Shown here piece by piece: positions 1 to 12,059 of a DNA stretch of 64,000 nt. The position numbers and the translations under genes are program-made. The notes under the pieces were generated by a model. It was given only the letters and a program-made list of their open reading frames with translations, had not been told where the DNA came from and ran no database searches. Source of the stretch: Schistosoma mansoni (lineage: Eukaryota > Platyhelminthes > Trematoda > Strigeidida > Schistosomatidae); NCBI RefSeq assembly GCF_000237925.1, contig NC_031495.1:18186435-18250434 (forward strand). The letters run 5' to 3'. Each line of letters starts with the position of its first letter. Position 1 is the stretch's first letter.

Positions 1-57
1 GTAAGTAAAGATGGATAGTGGCTAGCAGTGGAATCCAGGACACGCGTTTCGTCCTAT
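1..57 (-). repeat. SM-alpha-type repeat edge with 3' half of a hammerhead ribozyme
   Basis: Read on the minus strand, this contains the 3' half of a schistosome-type hammerhead: the end of stem II, the GAAA core, a short stem III (ACGC/GTGT), the cleavage-site C and then CTGGATTCCACTGC. The 5' half with CTGANGA is absent; unrelated AT-rich sequence replaces it just upstream of ATAGGAC. The copy is therefore a truncated, inactive relic. The window begins inside the repeat, so its other end is not visible. The resemblance to SM-alpha satellite ribozymes is from family knowledge. Confidence 0.65.
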
Positions 58-1797
58 TCAAACAAACAATACTAATTGAATATATAAAATGTACACTTAA
101 CAAAATCAGTACTAATTACAGAAGTAATATATATTTCGCTGAAAAACATATATTTGTACTTTTAACTATATAAAGTTATTGGTTATGTGTTTTATATTGT
201 TACTATTTCCACTGACTTGCACTGTATGCTTAGATGGCTGAAATGTTTATTCTGAAATAATTTCTAATTCTGTCCAAAGAGTATCGGAGTCATACTCACG
301 TTGTTCTTAGGGTGTATGTTATCTTTATGTAAATTGCGCTAAGTTCTAGCACACAGACATTTAGCACACTTATGATGTTACTCTGTTGAGATTTCAGAAA
401 ATATAAAGTGTTTATACTATGTCTGCTTAAAAAAAGTAAGTAAAGTATTCCATATGACGATTCTTGCTCTTTATCTACAATGATTTTAACGTACAAGACA
501 TAAGGATATATTTTACTCATGTACGTTAATCTTAATTAAACTATAATTTGATTTTGAAACACATACACCAAATGACATAAATTGTAATACCTTCCAATAG
601 TTGAGATGCACAAAAAGATTTTTGAGGAACAAAATACACTGAGATATCTACAGAAATACTTAAGATTAAATAGTTAAGCCTCGATGTGCTTGATTTATTC
701 ATTTGATTGGTATAATCACTGTATAATCATTATAGGCAGATATCAATAAAATAGACATCGAATAGTATAACAATGAACAAATCTCTTTATTTGTACCTTA
801 TCGAACTACTTATCTTTTTGTAATTACAACATAAATGAATATTTTACCTTTGTAATAGCAATATTTTTATTAAATTTTCCGAATGGTTGACCACTTCAAA
901 TAAGCACTATATTCTCTCTAAACTGATTATAATATTATCTATCATACACTAGATCATAATACTGATAGACTTAATTCATTCTATACTATAATAAACAAAG
1001 CCTTCCTCTTGTAAAATAAAAATAATAAAAACCATTCAGACCACACACAAGAAGATAATTGAAATTACCTACAATGAAACATAATTGTTTCAATTAATCT
1101 GAATAATTTTTCAATTAAATGATTATTTATTATGTCTGTGACCGAAATTTGTATATGGATGATACGCTTATTGGAAATCCTATGGTTATTCATTTTATTA
1201 CCAATATTGTTCTTAGACTATCCAGTTTTACTCTCAAGTGATTTATTCATTAGCACATAAATAAAAAAAAACGAGAACACATAATGACCATCATTTTAAA
1301 TGAAATTACTGATAGTAAATTCCATGTAGTATAAATAATTTCAACTAAAAGTATCTAATGAGAAAATGACAATAGGATGATTGTACAAAAATATATTTAG
1401 ATGACCGTTAATAACTGTCTATAATTATGTATTGGTGATTAATTATGTCTATGTTAGTTTATATGAGTATACGAGCTAAATAAACCATGTGTGTTGTTGT
1501 CATTGAAAGTAACATGAGATTATATTATAGTTTACAGGTAAAATTAATGTTGATTGACACATTCAAGTTGTGTTCAATACAATTTTATTAACCTAACTAA
1601 ATCATAAACCCTACTAATTAAGTTTACTGTTATTCCTCTTCATAGGTTCGTCACTTCACACTGTGTATAGAACATTTCATTTATTGTTTAAAAAAATCAT
1701 TGTGAATAGGAAACAACAAACAGTATTCTTGTCATATTCTTTTCTTCATTAACAGTTTCTTTTTGTTCATATTAAGGTTTGTTTTTCAGATTAAGAC
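58..1797. other. AT-rich intergenic DNA, no gene seen
   Basis: Only short chance reading frames with no recognisable domain, and no repeat that I could match elsewhere in the window. Confidence 0.6.
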
Positions 1798-2094
1798 AGA
1801 GAACAAACTAGCTTTCAATTGAAGGAGAAATTAGAAAAAGACGATGTAGTCAAATAAGACATACGCTGCGGAAATCACCAAACTGAATCACAAGTCAAGC
1901 CCTAACTTGGAATCCTGAAGGGAAACAAAGAAGAGGAAGATCAAAGAACACACTGAGTTGGAAATCGGAAGCAAACAAAAGGATAAATAGCAAATAGAAA
2001 CAACCGGGAAAGTTAGAGCAGGACAGAGTTAGGTGGAGAATGCTGGTGGCGGCCGATCTTGTTTCACGATGAGTAACAGATGTAAGTAAGTAAG
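1798..2094 (+). mobile_element. RTE-clade LINE, 5'-truncated 3' tail
   Basis: In shifting frames the + strand still encodes the C-terminal tail of the RTE polyprotein ([16 protein letters not shown]) and ends in GTAAGTAAGTAAG, the repeat that closes RTE copies elsewhere here (47.1 and 53.0 kb). Stops and frame changes show it is dead. The tail-only shape is the usual product of incomplete target-primed reverse transcription. Confidence 0.8.
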
Positions 2095-3199
2095 GCAACT
2101 TATCAATATGTTCTAAGCGTATGTACATATTTTAAATATTCTATTCAAAATAAGTACAAGTATATCAATTACTGAATTACTATTCTCTTATTAATTAACA
2201 TTCTGTTTCCGTATTAAATGGAATTTTCTTAGATTCAATCGTTATCTAAAGTAAACAATGGTTGTTGTTAAGTGTTTTCGAACTGGAACTCAATAACAAC
2301 AAAAGGAGTTCAGTTTAAATTTTTAGTGATGGTATATTTTTCGAACTGAAAATTTGAATATTGCAAAGCTTTCATAGTCAATCTGAACAACTTTGTTAAT
2401 ATGGATTATAAGTTCAAGTAATTGTGGATTACTCTCAAATATCTAAAACCAAAATATCGTAAGAAATTTGTTCATCTTTGTGTATATTTATTTGTTATCT
2501 TCATATTAGAGTTATCAAGTGGTTATATTACACGCCTTTACCGTTATCCTACGTTAATATTTACCAACTAGCAGGAAAGTAATTGTGTAACTTTATGTTA
2601 TGTTTACAAAGATTTTGAAAGTTTGTGTTCTAGTATATCATACTTTTCAATCATTCTTTTAATCATACCGATTCTTGTTCAGGAAAGCTGCCTCTCAGAT
2701 TATACTTAACCGTTGAACTAAAATTCTGAAACATTGTTTTCCTTTGAAATTTCATCATAAAATGATGGTATTTTCTTTTATTTTAAATACATGGAACTCA
2801 GTCTTTTTTTGCTCGTTTTGAATCATTTCAAACAGGATACCTTTTCAACCATTCAGTTTTTGAAACTTCTAACTAAACGAATTCCAGCTTATTTGTATCT
2901 GTTACAATGACTATGATTTATTTTTAACTAAAATTTTGAAGCAACTGTAAACTAAACAGTGTTGTGAAAGGATAGTTTGTTGTTGGTCAGGTATTTAACA
3001 CGGCCCTCTGATTGGTTAAATAAAAATGTTGACAACTCTCAAAATGAACCAATCAATTTTCAAGGTTACATAATGATAGAGCACACACTAAGCATCAAAG
3101 TACTATTGGTTTAAATTAGTTCGAATATATGGTAGTCGGATGAAATGGTTTCTCATTCACGTTTCATGACACTAAATTAATAATTTAATTGTAATCAAT
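2095..3199. other. AT-rich upstream region of the Rho GTPase gene
   Basis: No coding sequence seen. The last 250 bases hold a candidate CCAAT pair and the upstream ORF listed separately. Confidence 0.5.
3010..3054 (+). promoter_or_regulatory. Inverted pair of CCAAT-type boxes upstream of the Rho GTPase
   Basis: GATTGGTT at 3010-3017 and its exact reverse complement AACCAATC at 3047-3054 lie 180-224 bases before the GTPase ATG. NF-Y binds this motif in animal promoters. A function here is inference, because the motif is short and the region AT-rich. Confidence 0.3.
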
Positions 3200-3241
3200 A
3201 TGGAGATTAAAATGAGTTATCCATTTAGTAGTAATGACTGA
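3200..3241 (+). promoter_or_regulatory. Short upstream ORF overlapping the Rho GTPase start codon
   Basis: An ATG at 3200 opens 13 codons that end at TGA 3239-3241, overlapping the GTPase ATG (3234-3236) in another frame. If the mRNA includes it, the uORF could damp translation. A TTTAG at 3224-3228, just before the ATG, could instead be a splice or spliced-leader acceptor that removes the uORF. Confidence 0.4.
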
Positions 3242-3962
3242 AACTACTAGAAAAATTGTTGTTGTTGGCGATGGAATGGTTGGGAAAACTGCTTTATTGT
3301 CAGCGTTTGTAAATGGTGCATTTCAGGACTGCTATATTCCAACAGTATTTGAAACATCAGCTAAAGAAGTTGATCTGCCAGATGGTCGTCATTTAACTTT
3401 GGGTTTGTGGGATACAGGGGGTCAAGAGGAATTCGATCAAATTCGGCAACTTGCATATCCTGGTGCAAGTTTAATTCTGCTTTGTTACGCAGTTGATTGT
3501 CCAACTAGTTTGGAAAATATTGTGCACACATGGCTAGATGAAGTAAAATGCTACTGTCCACAAATACCACTCATACTGGTCGGATGTAAAGCTGATAAAC
3601 GTGTGGTCATTGCACCAGGAAAGTCTAATAACTTAACTATGAATGCATCGCAGACAGCTTTGATCGATCCAAATGATGTAGAAAAGGTTAGTAAACAAAT
3701 TGGTGCACAAATTGTTATCGAATGTTCTGCTTTGACAAGATCCAATGTAAATAGTGTGTTTGAATTAGCTGCACGGATTATACTAGATGTAGAAAGAGAA
3801 AATATGCGAGCATCGAAATTCTATAACATACTTCCAATCCATAGAAAGAAATCAATTTCAAATGGTGCAGTAACTGGGACCTCACTTATTACACGTCGAA
3901 GCTCTGGACTGAAACGACGTATTTCCAGTTCAAACTATTTTTGTTTTTTAAGAAGACGGTGA
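3234..3962 (+). CDS. Divergent Rho-family small GTPase
   Basis: A 242-residue intact frame encoding a Rho-type GTP switch that would relay signals to actin. Visible motifs: P-loop GDGMVGKT (12-19, Met where most Rho proteins have Ala), switch I YIPTVFE (34-40), switch II WDTGGQEEF (59-67, DTGGQ instead of DTAGQ), G4 CKAD (118-121) and G5 ECSAL (163-167). A Rho-type insert lies between G4 and G5. The segment VGCKAD...QIGA...ECSAL recalls Rnd/RhoE-like proteins, but the subfamily is not settled. The tail is Ser/Arg/Lys-rich and ends CFLRRR with no CAAX box. The stop TGA sits inside a consensus splice donor, GTGAGT at 3959-3964, so a further 3' exon with the lipidation signal is possible. The start is the first in-frame ATG, seven residues before the KIVVVGDG core. 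No intron interrupts the domain. Confidence 0.9.
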   Translation: MTETTRKIVVVGDGMVGKTALLSAFVNGAFQDCYIPTVFETSAKEVDLPDGRHLTLGLWDTGGQEEFDQIRQLAYPGASLILLCYAVDCPTSLENIVHTWLDEVKCYCPQIPLILVGCKADKRVVIAPGKSNNLTMNASQTALIDPNDVEKVSKQIGAQIVIECSALTRSNVNSVFELAARIILDVERENMRASKFYNILPIHRKKSISNGAVTGTSLITRRSSGLKRRISSSNYFCFLRRR

Positions 3963-5466
3963 GTTATTTCATGCAAGGTATGATGAGTAAATAACAAAAT
4001 CGAGGAATAATATGCTATTGAATGTTCCGAAGTCTTTCCCTCTTCTTATTTCAAAATATGGATACATAATAATGCTTTCATAAAGCTCAAAATAATTCCG
4101 TTTTTCTTAAATGAACAGCCAATGTCTTTCATATGTTGATATTATAGGAGATTATATGCATATTACAAATAATGATATCGATAATGATAACATACTTTCA
4201 TTTGAGTCAATCTATTGATTGTTGGAACTATATTGTGTAAATACAAGAGTTCAATGTACATCAGCATGTCAGAGGAACTGTGATCATGATGATTCAATTC
4301 CATATGTGCACTCTATTATGAATACTACATTTGTTGACCAAATATGCACAAAAATAATGTATAAATGGATGGTATTCTTTTAATTGTATGAAATGTTGAT
4401 AATAATAATATTCAAATTGATGGATTTAGGTATGCTTAAACCTATTCATGCTCCACTAATAACTATGTACCCGTGAAATTAATAATTCTGAACTTATGAA
4501 ATGAAACTGATTACTCTACCATAAATAAATAAATTTTTAACTGTTTAGCACATACCCATTTGTATTATTACCTTTATTACAATATAATCATCATCGTTAT
4601 AATTAACCATGATACCGATCGTTAAGATGTCAGTAATATTGAGTACCGCTAGCGTTTTCCACACTTTTATTCAGAAATAAAGACCGATTAGGTGACATAA
4701 AATTCCATATTTTTCAAGTTATTGCAAGCTCTTTATAATTAGTATTTTCTCATGAATTTGAGAAAATGAGTTTTAGTGTGCAGGAGTAGTAGTACTATGT
4801 TTTCTAGGAACTTGATTTTAGTCGGCTAGGACTAACTAGTTGAATTTCCTTAAAAAAAAGTGTAATACAGGCAAATTAAATTTTTCTATATCAGACATCA
4901 GATTGAGGATCAACCAATGAGACCTGGAGATTACTGATTTCTACTCCATATAGAAGAATGGTTTCTAAACAGTGACGAAGCAACACTTAAATACTCTCCT
5001 CTATATAATTAAAAAATGATATTAGCAAACAAACGGGAGAGTAATATTTATTCAAATAAGATGAGTTCAACAGAATTCCAGTTATTAAGGGAGACTAGAA
5101 GGAAATTCTGTTGTCACTGACAGATTTTCAGTATTAGTTGATTTCAAGGACACGACAACTGTAAAACTTAAAGAGTTTAATGTGTTATTTCTAACATAGT
5201 CAAAATTTAAAAAACACTATCTGCGCAACATTTTACAAAACTGTGCAAAGCATTTTTTCAAGGATAACATTACCAAATAGTGTAGTATTTTCAGCAAGAC
5301 AATTAAGGTATTTTCACTGTGTTCAGGGATATAATATGAAACTAAACAACAGTTCGAATATATCTTTATCATGACTTGAATCAGTTGTTCATAAGAGTTG
5401 GTGATAGATGCAATTGTTGACTACTCTAATAGAGATTATGAAGATAAATTTTTATCGTAGCAGTCT
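3963..5466. other. 3' flank of the Rho GTPase, no other gene seen
   Basis: AT-rich. AATAAA-type signals occur near 4521-4535 and 4676 and could end the GTPase transcript. No coding sequence recognised. Confidence 0.5.
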
Positions 5467-5632
5467 GAAAACATAAAAGAGGCAGACTAAAGACACATTT
5501 CACTGAGAAATGGAAAGAGACATCAAAAGAATGTATAGTACTTAGAAACAACTGGAAAGGATTACTCGAGACAGTATTGCTTAAAGATTTCTTGTCAGCA
5601 GCCTTTGCTTCATGAGGAGTAAAAGAAGTCTG
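5467..5632 (+). mobile_element. Old RTE-clade LINE 3' fragment
   Basis: The stretch AAAAGAGGCAGACTAAAG and what follows, through an ACTGGAAAGG match near 5550, aligns with the RTE tail at 52.8-53.0 kb. It is more diverged than the other copies and lacks a clean GTAAGTAAG end. Confidence 0.6.
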
Positions 5633-8600
5633 AAAAATTAATCAACTTGATTAAAATGATGTTTTAAAATTAACCATCCAACCATTGAATTTTGAATTAA
5701 TACGCATCAACTTTTGGAGAATAAATGAATTATTCTGTTTAAATAAATTTCTCACTTTTTCCAAATTTTGATGTACATTGTCTAATTTTCAAGCATTGTC
5801 AACATAAGCAATTTCGAAACTTGCCCCATAATACTTCCATACTAAATGTCAACTTAATTGACTTTCCATTGTAAAAGTACTTGGAATTAATACAGAAGTT
5901 TTGTTAACAAAACTTTTCTGGTGTATATTTGTGTATGTCTATAATCTAATTTAATATTGATCTCTGTCAACTTATCGGATTACTAAAATTTTTCATATAT
6001 TTACTCTGATCCTGTTTTGACTGCAACTTACTGAACTATGTCAAAATACATTAGTACCTAAATAAGTGAGTTCGATCAATAATTTCAGTTCAGGCTTTAA
6101 GTAAATTTGAAACATTAACAACTTCTGAGTAATAAACTCCTTTCAAAATTCGCAGTATCAATTAACGAAAACTAATATGGTTCAGTAGATAAAGAGAATC
6201 TGCTCTTAAAGAATCAACTGCTAACTGAGTAAAACGACTTGTTTACTCAATAACTACATATGATTTCAGTAACTATAAGTACATAACAACCGGAAGAAAG
6301 ATTTGTTGATATGACTAAACAAAATTAAGAGTAAGAAAAATTGTATCTGTCAGATTTTTCCACTCATCCATTCACATATTTATCACTTCTTAGGTTAGCA
6401 GTAAATGTCTTCAGTATTCATACTCTTTTTTTCCTCTATAAAGTAACCAAAGACAAGATCTTCGCTGTTAAACATTGAAGGTTTTTGAACTTGATAACAT
6501 TTATCTCGGTATAGTAGATCACGCAATTAAGTAATAACAGAAAAGGTAAATTACTGTCAATCCTATCCATTGTATAATATGCATAATTAATAAATGAACA
6601 TAGAAATATTCTTTAAATATCAAGTTATTTTGATAGTAATTCTCAACGAAAAATGACTCCAATTAAAGAATCATTGAAATCTAGTAAGCCCTGGGCATTT
6701 ACAACATCCAACTTCGAAAGTTAGAAACCTTTAGGTACTGATAGTACAAGGTAGCTCAGTCATGGAATTCAAATTGAAATGTTGTACAACTAGCAAAATC
6801 TAGTCAACAGAGTTACCTAGATAAAACATTAGATATACATAATTTTTTATCATTCACTGTTCTACTGTCACGGTTTAGCTATACTGAAAGCTTGTTTCTA
6901 AGTACTTGGTAAGTGTGTTGTTAGAAAAAAAGATTTTTCAGATATTTAGCCTGACAGTAATCGGTTATGTAGACCGACGGTGAATTTAGTTATTTTCTTT
7001 TCATCACTCTTTATTATCTGGTAAATCTTACATCCCTACAATTTCGCTTCATTCTATTAGATCACAATAATCGTCATTGGTTGATCATTATTCTTTTTGT
7101 TTTACATATTAGGCCTTTCATTTAGGTATGTGATTCCATTTATTTACCTGTTAATCCATTTATTCAGACCACCTCTTTATTGAATTTACTCTCAGAGACT
7201 TAATGACTCTATGTCATTTGGCTTCCGATGCGAAAAGATTTGTCTAGGTTGTAGAATCAATAAAATACGAATTGATTCATGTATTTATGCTACTATCCAT
7301 AGATCTCATTGAAATATTTAATCTTGACTGCCTTCCAACATCCGCAATACCTTATCGATTAACAGCTTAGATCATAACTTTAGACGGGAATGTGTTTCGT
7401 TTCTATCCAAACTCAAAAGATAATAAATACGAAGGGTATAAGTGTAATTAATTTTTTTTATCATCGAACTCAAGATTTCTACCATTTTATGTCTTTAGGC
7501 TACTGGTAGAAATATGTTATTCTTATTATGAAAATTAAAAGTCTTTGGTTTTATTCCATGTAGGAAGAAATCACTGTTTAGTACTCCATTGTGTTTAATC
7601 ATTAACTGACTAATAACAGTTCGTTATACAACTTCGTTTTTAAACCTACTAAACTTAATTACATTTCCTTGAATGCTATTCTATGAGATAAAATCTAATA
7701 ATAGCACTAAATGACAAAAAAGTATAACATCAACGTTACACATCAAATCATATGCTGTTGTATTGATTGATGGAGTTTAAATACTGTAATTTCAAACTGT
7801 ATTTTCACACTAGTTAGCCATTAGCTTTCATATACAATCTGATGGTTTTTTGCAACCTTTAATCAATAAACATTTTAAATCTACTCTACACAAATGCTTA
7901 GTAATATTCTAATCATATTATTGATTTTAAATATGTGATATATATATATATATATATAGCTGTATGCGGGTTTCCTTTGTGGTATGAATAATGGTGTCTC
8001 GTTGTTTTGTTGTTGTTGAGACGTGAACATGCGCACACATTCGATTGATTTGTTACAACAACATCCAGCACGCATCATCATAACTGTTTGATTGAATAGA
8101 AAAAGTGTAATTTGGCCAAAAAATAGTATTATTATATTTGTTTTACCGATCTTATTGTTGCTGAATTTCTAAACATGAATATTAGTTGGAAAGACAATTG
8201 CGATAAGGCATGATGTAAATAAATGGTAAAAAGAGCATGCTATTGATGTTTTATAGTGAATAGATAAAAACAGTTGACGTGGATATTACACAATTTAGAT
8301 GAATATTTGCAAATCAGATGTTAAAAAGAAACAGATTATGTAAGATTGTTGGGAATGTCACGTACCAATTTAAATGAGACCATTTCTTCTGATAATAAAT
8401 AGATAAAACTTGAAAGTAAGTTTGACAACTGAATATGATAAACATGTCATTCTATGTCTCCGCAACATAAGGGTAATTCATTCATTGTTATTTTATCATG
8501 AGGTATCTTTTATTCTCGCAGTAAAATTGTTTTCCATGAAGAGTTCTAATAAGGAATGAAACTTAATATTACACGATCTATTTGAAGGGAACCTTGGTTT

Positions 8601-9477
8601 TAAAACTGGAATTATTGGCGACATGCTTATCTTTATACGGCACAGCACTAGTGATTCACAAACTTAGCCTTTATTGAAAGAACAGTAGTAAATGATAAGT
8701 TAAGGTCTAATGAAAATATTGTTTGTTTGTCAATATTTAATCTTCAGTTGTACTGATAAACCTTAATTATAAATGTCGAGGTATACCTATCGATATTATA
8801 CTGTAATGGTATACATAAACTCGAGAGCTATCTAACTACTTCATAATATAAAGAGTTAAATTTATGTCAGGACTGACCACATTATTAGACTAAGTTGACG
8901 AATTTTTGGTAGTCCATAAACCCTTTGTATGCTTCTTCCTACCGATTTAAGACGCTCAAAGAAGCAGATTAATTTGCTAATCATGGCAAAGTAAATACCA
9001 TATTGAAATTTTGGACCGAACTTACGCGTATAGAAGTCAATAAATCAATCCGTTTTCTATTCATGGCCTTCAGCTACCATTGATTCCTAACAATAGTCAT
9101 TCTCTGTCCTGCACATAGTGAATAGATTCAAACATATTCTTTTGTATGCATTTTATCATGTTTAGTTTTAATGGTTACTTTCGGTCTTAATTGTAAATGC
9201 ACATAACCCATATGGTTTATTAATGATTCATTCATTTTGTAATATACATGAGACTCATCGTTCACCCTTTATATATAGAGAATTTCTGAACCAGTTATAT
9301 AAACACTTGTGTTTGTAAAACCTTAAGGGAGAAATTACTGCAGAATTTATGGTTTAAATTGTTTTTTTTCCTAATTATATTGAGGTTCATCTAATAAATA
9401 ACTCATAATTATGCATATTGGACGATTACTTACCATTCTCATAGAATGGTAGTTGGATAAGGTTGGGAATTGTTTGA
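5633..9477. other. Gene-poor AT-rich DNA
   Basis: No coding region or recognisable repeat found, apart from a TA tract near 7937-7960. The short frame near 7.9-8.1 kb contains a TA-run and an ACAAC run and looks like chance. Confidence 0.5.
7937..7960. repeat. TA dinucleotide tract
   Basis: Uninterrupted alternating TA of about 24 bases. Confidence 0.9.
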
Positions 9478-9660
9478 ACTATTAAACGGCAGCTCATTAA
9501 CCTAGGATTAAGAGCTCGTAAAGAGACCTGAAGGTATTAGATTCAATCCGTGTTGAGGTCTAGGATGAGCACTGTTAACGAGTCCCATATTATGATAAAA
9601 CGGCTGTCTCGTGCTTCCATGTTTTCAGCGGTTTCCTGGAGAAGGTCATTATGTGATGCA
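9478..9660 (+). repeat. Degenerate SINE-like (tRNA-headed, ribozyme-bearing) copy
   Basis: Follows the family order in sense: a tRNA-like head, then GAGTCCCATATTATGA, AAAACGGCTGTC and CTTCCATG. The hammerhead core is ruined (TTAACGA for CTGAGGA, TAAAA for GAAA). Confidence 0.65.
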
Positions 9661-10466
9661 AACTACAAAATGAAGATCGCTTTTTCAAAATCCACTCTCT
9701 GAAAACATTTTTAAAGCTGGAACACTGGGAACTGATTCATATCAAATGATTCATTATTTCAACAGAAGTTATCCAAATAGATGTTAATATTGTGCATGAA
9801 GTGCCAACCATTATAGTTTACTGTAATTCATAAATCGGTCTAATATTCATCTGCTCTAATATATATTTGCATGGATATTGAAAATACCTTTAACAGTTAT
9901 AAATATAAACAAGTATCAATGAATTTATTCAGATATGAACTATACATCTTCTGTTAGCTGTTGATAACTATTTGAATTTCTAAACTGAGCGTAATGAATA
10001 GAAATAGACAGGTATAAAAAATTCCGTCATTTATTATATCTCCATGTTTCGAAATAAAATAAAAATTATTTTAATGGTTTAAAGATCCCCATCATATTAA
10101 AAGACTAATATTTGAACGAAGAATATTCTTTTCGATAAATTCTCTTCAGGTTCTACAATTATATATCCAAATTAATAATCCGAAAAAATGGCCAGGTTAA
10201 AGGCAAAGTACATCGTTTAAAGCATGTAAATTTAGGATTGTCAAACCAAATAGAATAAAATTATCATTGTTGATATGACTCATATAGAATGTTAATTTGA
10301 ATCTGTATCTATGTTAAGTGAAGATTTAAGATCTGTGATCAGAATAAATATGGGTCAGATAGGGTGGGAGAGATATGATAGTGCAATTACAATTCGATCA
10401 AGTGGAAGATTAAATTGTGCGAAAAATTAGTGAGACGTAATAAAGAGGGATCAATGAGAAGTGAAT

Positions 10467-10486
10467 AATAATAATAATAATAATAA
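10467..10486. repeat. AAT microsatellite
   Basis: About seven ATA/AAT units directly before the Penelope-like fragment. Confidence 0.85.
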
Positions 10487-10645
10487 ACCCCCTTTGTGTA
10501 TTCAAAAACAGTTTGTTCTCTCCTTAAACCTACCCTGGTAATATATGCTTATTATCCAGAGTGATTAGGTGTCAAATTGTTTTCACAATATTTTATCATT
10601 ATTATCCTTGTCTATTCTTATCCTTATTTCCAGTCTAGTTGACCT
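10487..10645 (+). mobile_element. Penelope-like element 3' end fragment
   Basis: Encodes the last residues of the family ORF (PPLCIQK-like, then LNLPW and stop) and the same 3' UTR words as the copies at 33.4 and 48.4 kb (TTATTATCCAGAGTGATTAGG, TCTAGTTGACCTTTTA). The RT and most of the GIY-YIG domain are missing. Confidence 0.75.
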
Positions 10646-10682
10646 TTTATTTTTAAATAATAATAATATATTAATTATCAGA

Positions 10683-10770
10683 AGGGGTTTTGTGGAGATT
10701 TAGTATGTTTCATAGTTTTCCATGGTGGTCTAGCTTCAATTGACTCATGCTTTCAACTATGAATAATAAT
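10683..10770. repeat. Collapsed inverted SINE-like pieces
   Basis: GGGGTTTTGTGGAGATTTAG (antisense end of the family) is followed within about 20 bases by sense TTTTCCATGGTGGTCTAGC...TTTCAACTAT. The middle, including tRNA head and ribozyme, has been lost, leaving a small fold-back. Confidence 0.65.
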
Positions 10771-11000
10771 ATACAAAGATTTGTGAATAAAGATAAGAGA
10801 GACAATTGCATTTGACTACGAAAGGTAGTAAGTACATAGTCAAATTAGGTCATCCAATAGCTAAGATTACTATTGATTAATTGACCTTGTGGTTGACCAA
10901 GGGAGGAGCAGGCGTTGGAGATATTTCTTCTGCACGCATGGCTCCGGTTTCTTCATCCTGATGGCTACTGCCTCCGCATTATTTCTTATTCATTTCAGTT

Positions 11001-12045
11001 TTCTGTATGATTGTTTATTAAAATATCGAGTTTTTAAAATAATTCCATTACTTGATTTAGAGAACATTTAGTCTTATCAGTTAATTATCCTTCTCGTGGA
11101 GATTTTAATTTCTTAGTATACAATATATTTTTCAAAACTATAATATCTGCTTTATAAAATGACTGAATACTGTAATCTACTAACTTGGTATACAGTATGA
11201 AATAAAAATAATCTCTAATATTTGATTTGAGGAAATTTCTAGTAGCTTACTGAAATAACAAAAGAGTTCGTGTAGTAGTTTTTGTAGTTAAGATTCATCT
11301 TAAACTATTTTCACTAATTTTTAACCTGTATTTTTCTGAAGATTATTTGTATGTCAGTGTAAGGAATTAGAAAAAATCTACACTAAACAAGATTGGATAC
11401 ACGATACTATTTGTCAACACAGCCAAGGACTCTTGGTTGCGATTGCGGTTGAATAGAATATCTTATTCTTGTTCTACTTCTTGCCAATCTAAAAGATGAA
11501 TCTTGCTTTGAAGAAACCACACAAGACTGATTTACACAAATAGGAGTAGCCTACAAATAAACCCTTGAGAGTTAGATAAGAAATTAGCACATCAAAGTTA
11601 CATGTCATTGAGAAAAAAGCTACGTTGGGAGTCGTAAAAATGGATTACACCTCGAATAAGGAATTTTAACAGACCAACAACAAAGTTTCAAATGTTTACC
11701 AAACAAAATAATAGACACGTACGTATATTCACATATATCCCACTGATAGTTTTTTTATTACCATTTTAAACTTATTTGCCAATACACTGAATTAACTAAG
11801 CCTAGTAGAAACTCCTCGTGTGTTCGTTCAGAATAATTGTTTGCAATGATCCAAGTTGTATGCATGAAATTTTACTACCTTTTATCAAACTTAGTCAATT
11901 TATGACATGATCCTAATCTAATTCCATATCATCAATGGGTAAGTGTTTCGATTTTGAGTTTGTTGTCTCCACAGGTAGCAGCTACAATAAAATTTCTGCA
12001 GTTCTTTTTGAAACCTAGTTGTGACTAGTACATAATTGTCTTGAT
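11001..12045. other. AT-rich intergenic DNA, no gene seen
   Basis: No domain-bearing frame or recognisable repeat found. Confidence 0.5.
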
Positions 12046-12059
12046 TTGATACATCATAA

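Larger units (their letters stand above)
10090..11000 (+). repeat. Partial copy of the 1.3-kb inverted-repeat element
   Basis: The left end (10090-10185, ATATTCTTTTC...CCAAATTAATAATCC) and the following 270 bases match the element at 36.2-37.5 kb. Near 10860-10960 a segment with TTGACCTTGTGGTTGACC matches that element's right half. The right terminal repeat seen at 37.39-37.50 kb is not recognisable here, so this copy is 3'-truncated. A Penelope-like fragment and SINE pieces sit inside it. Confidence 0.6.
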
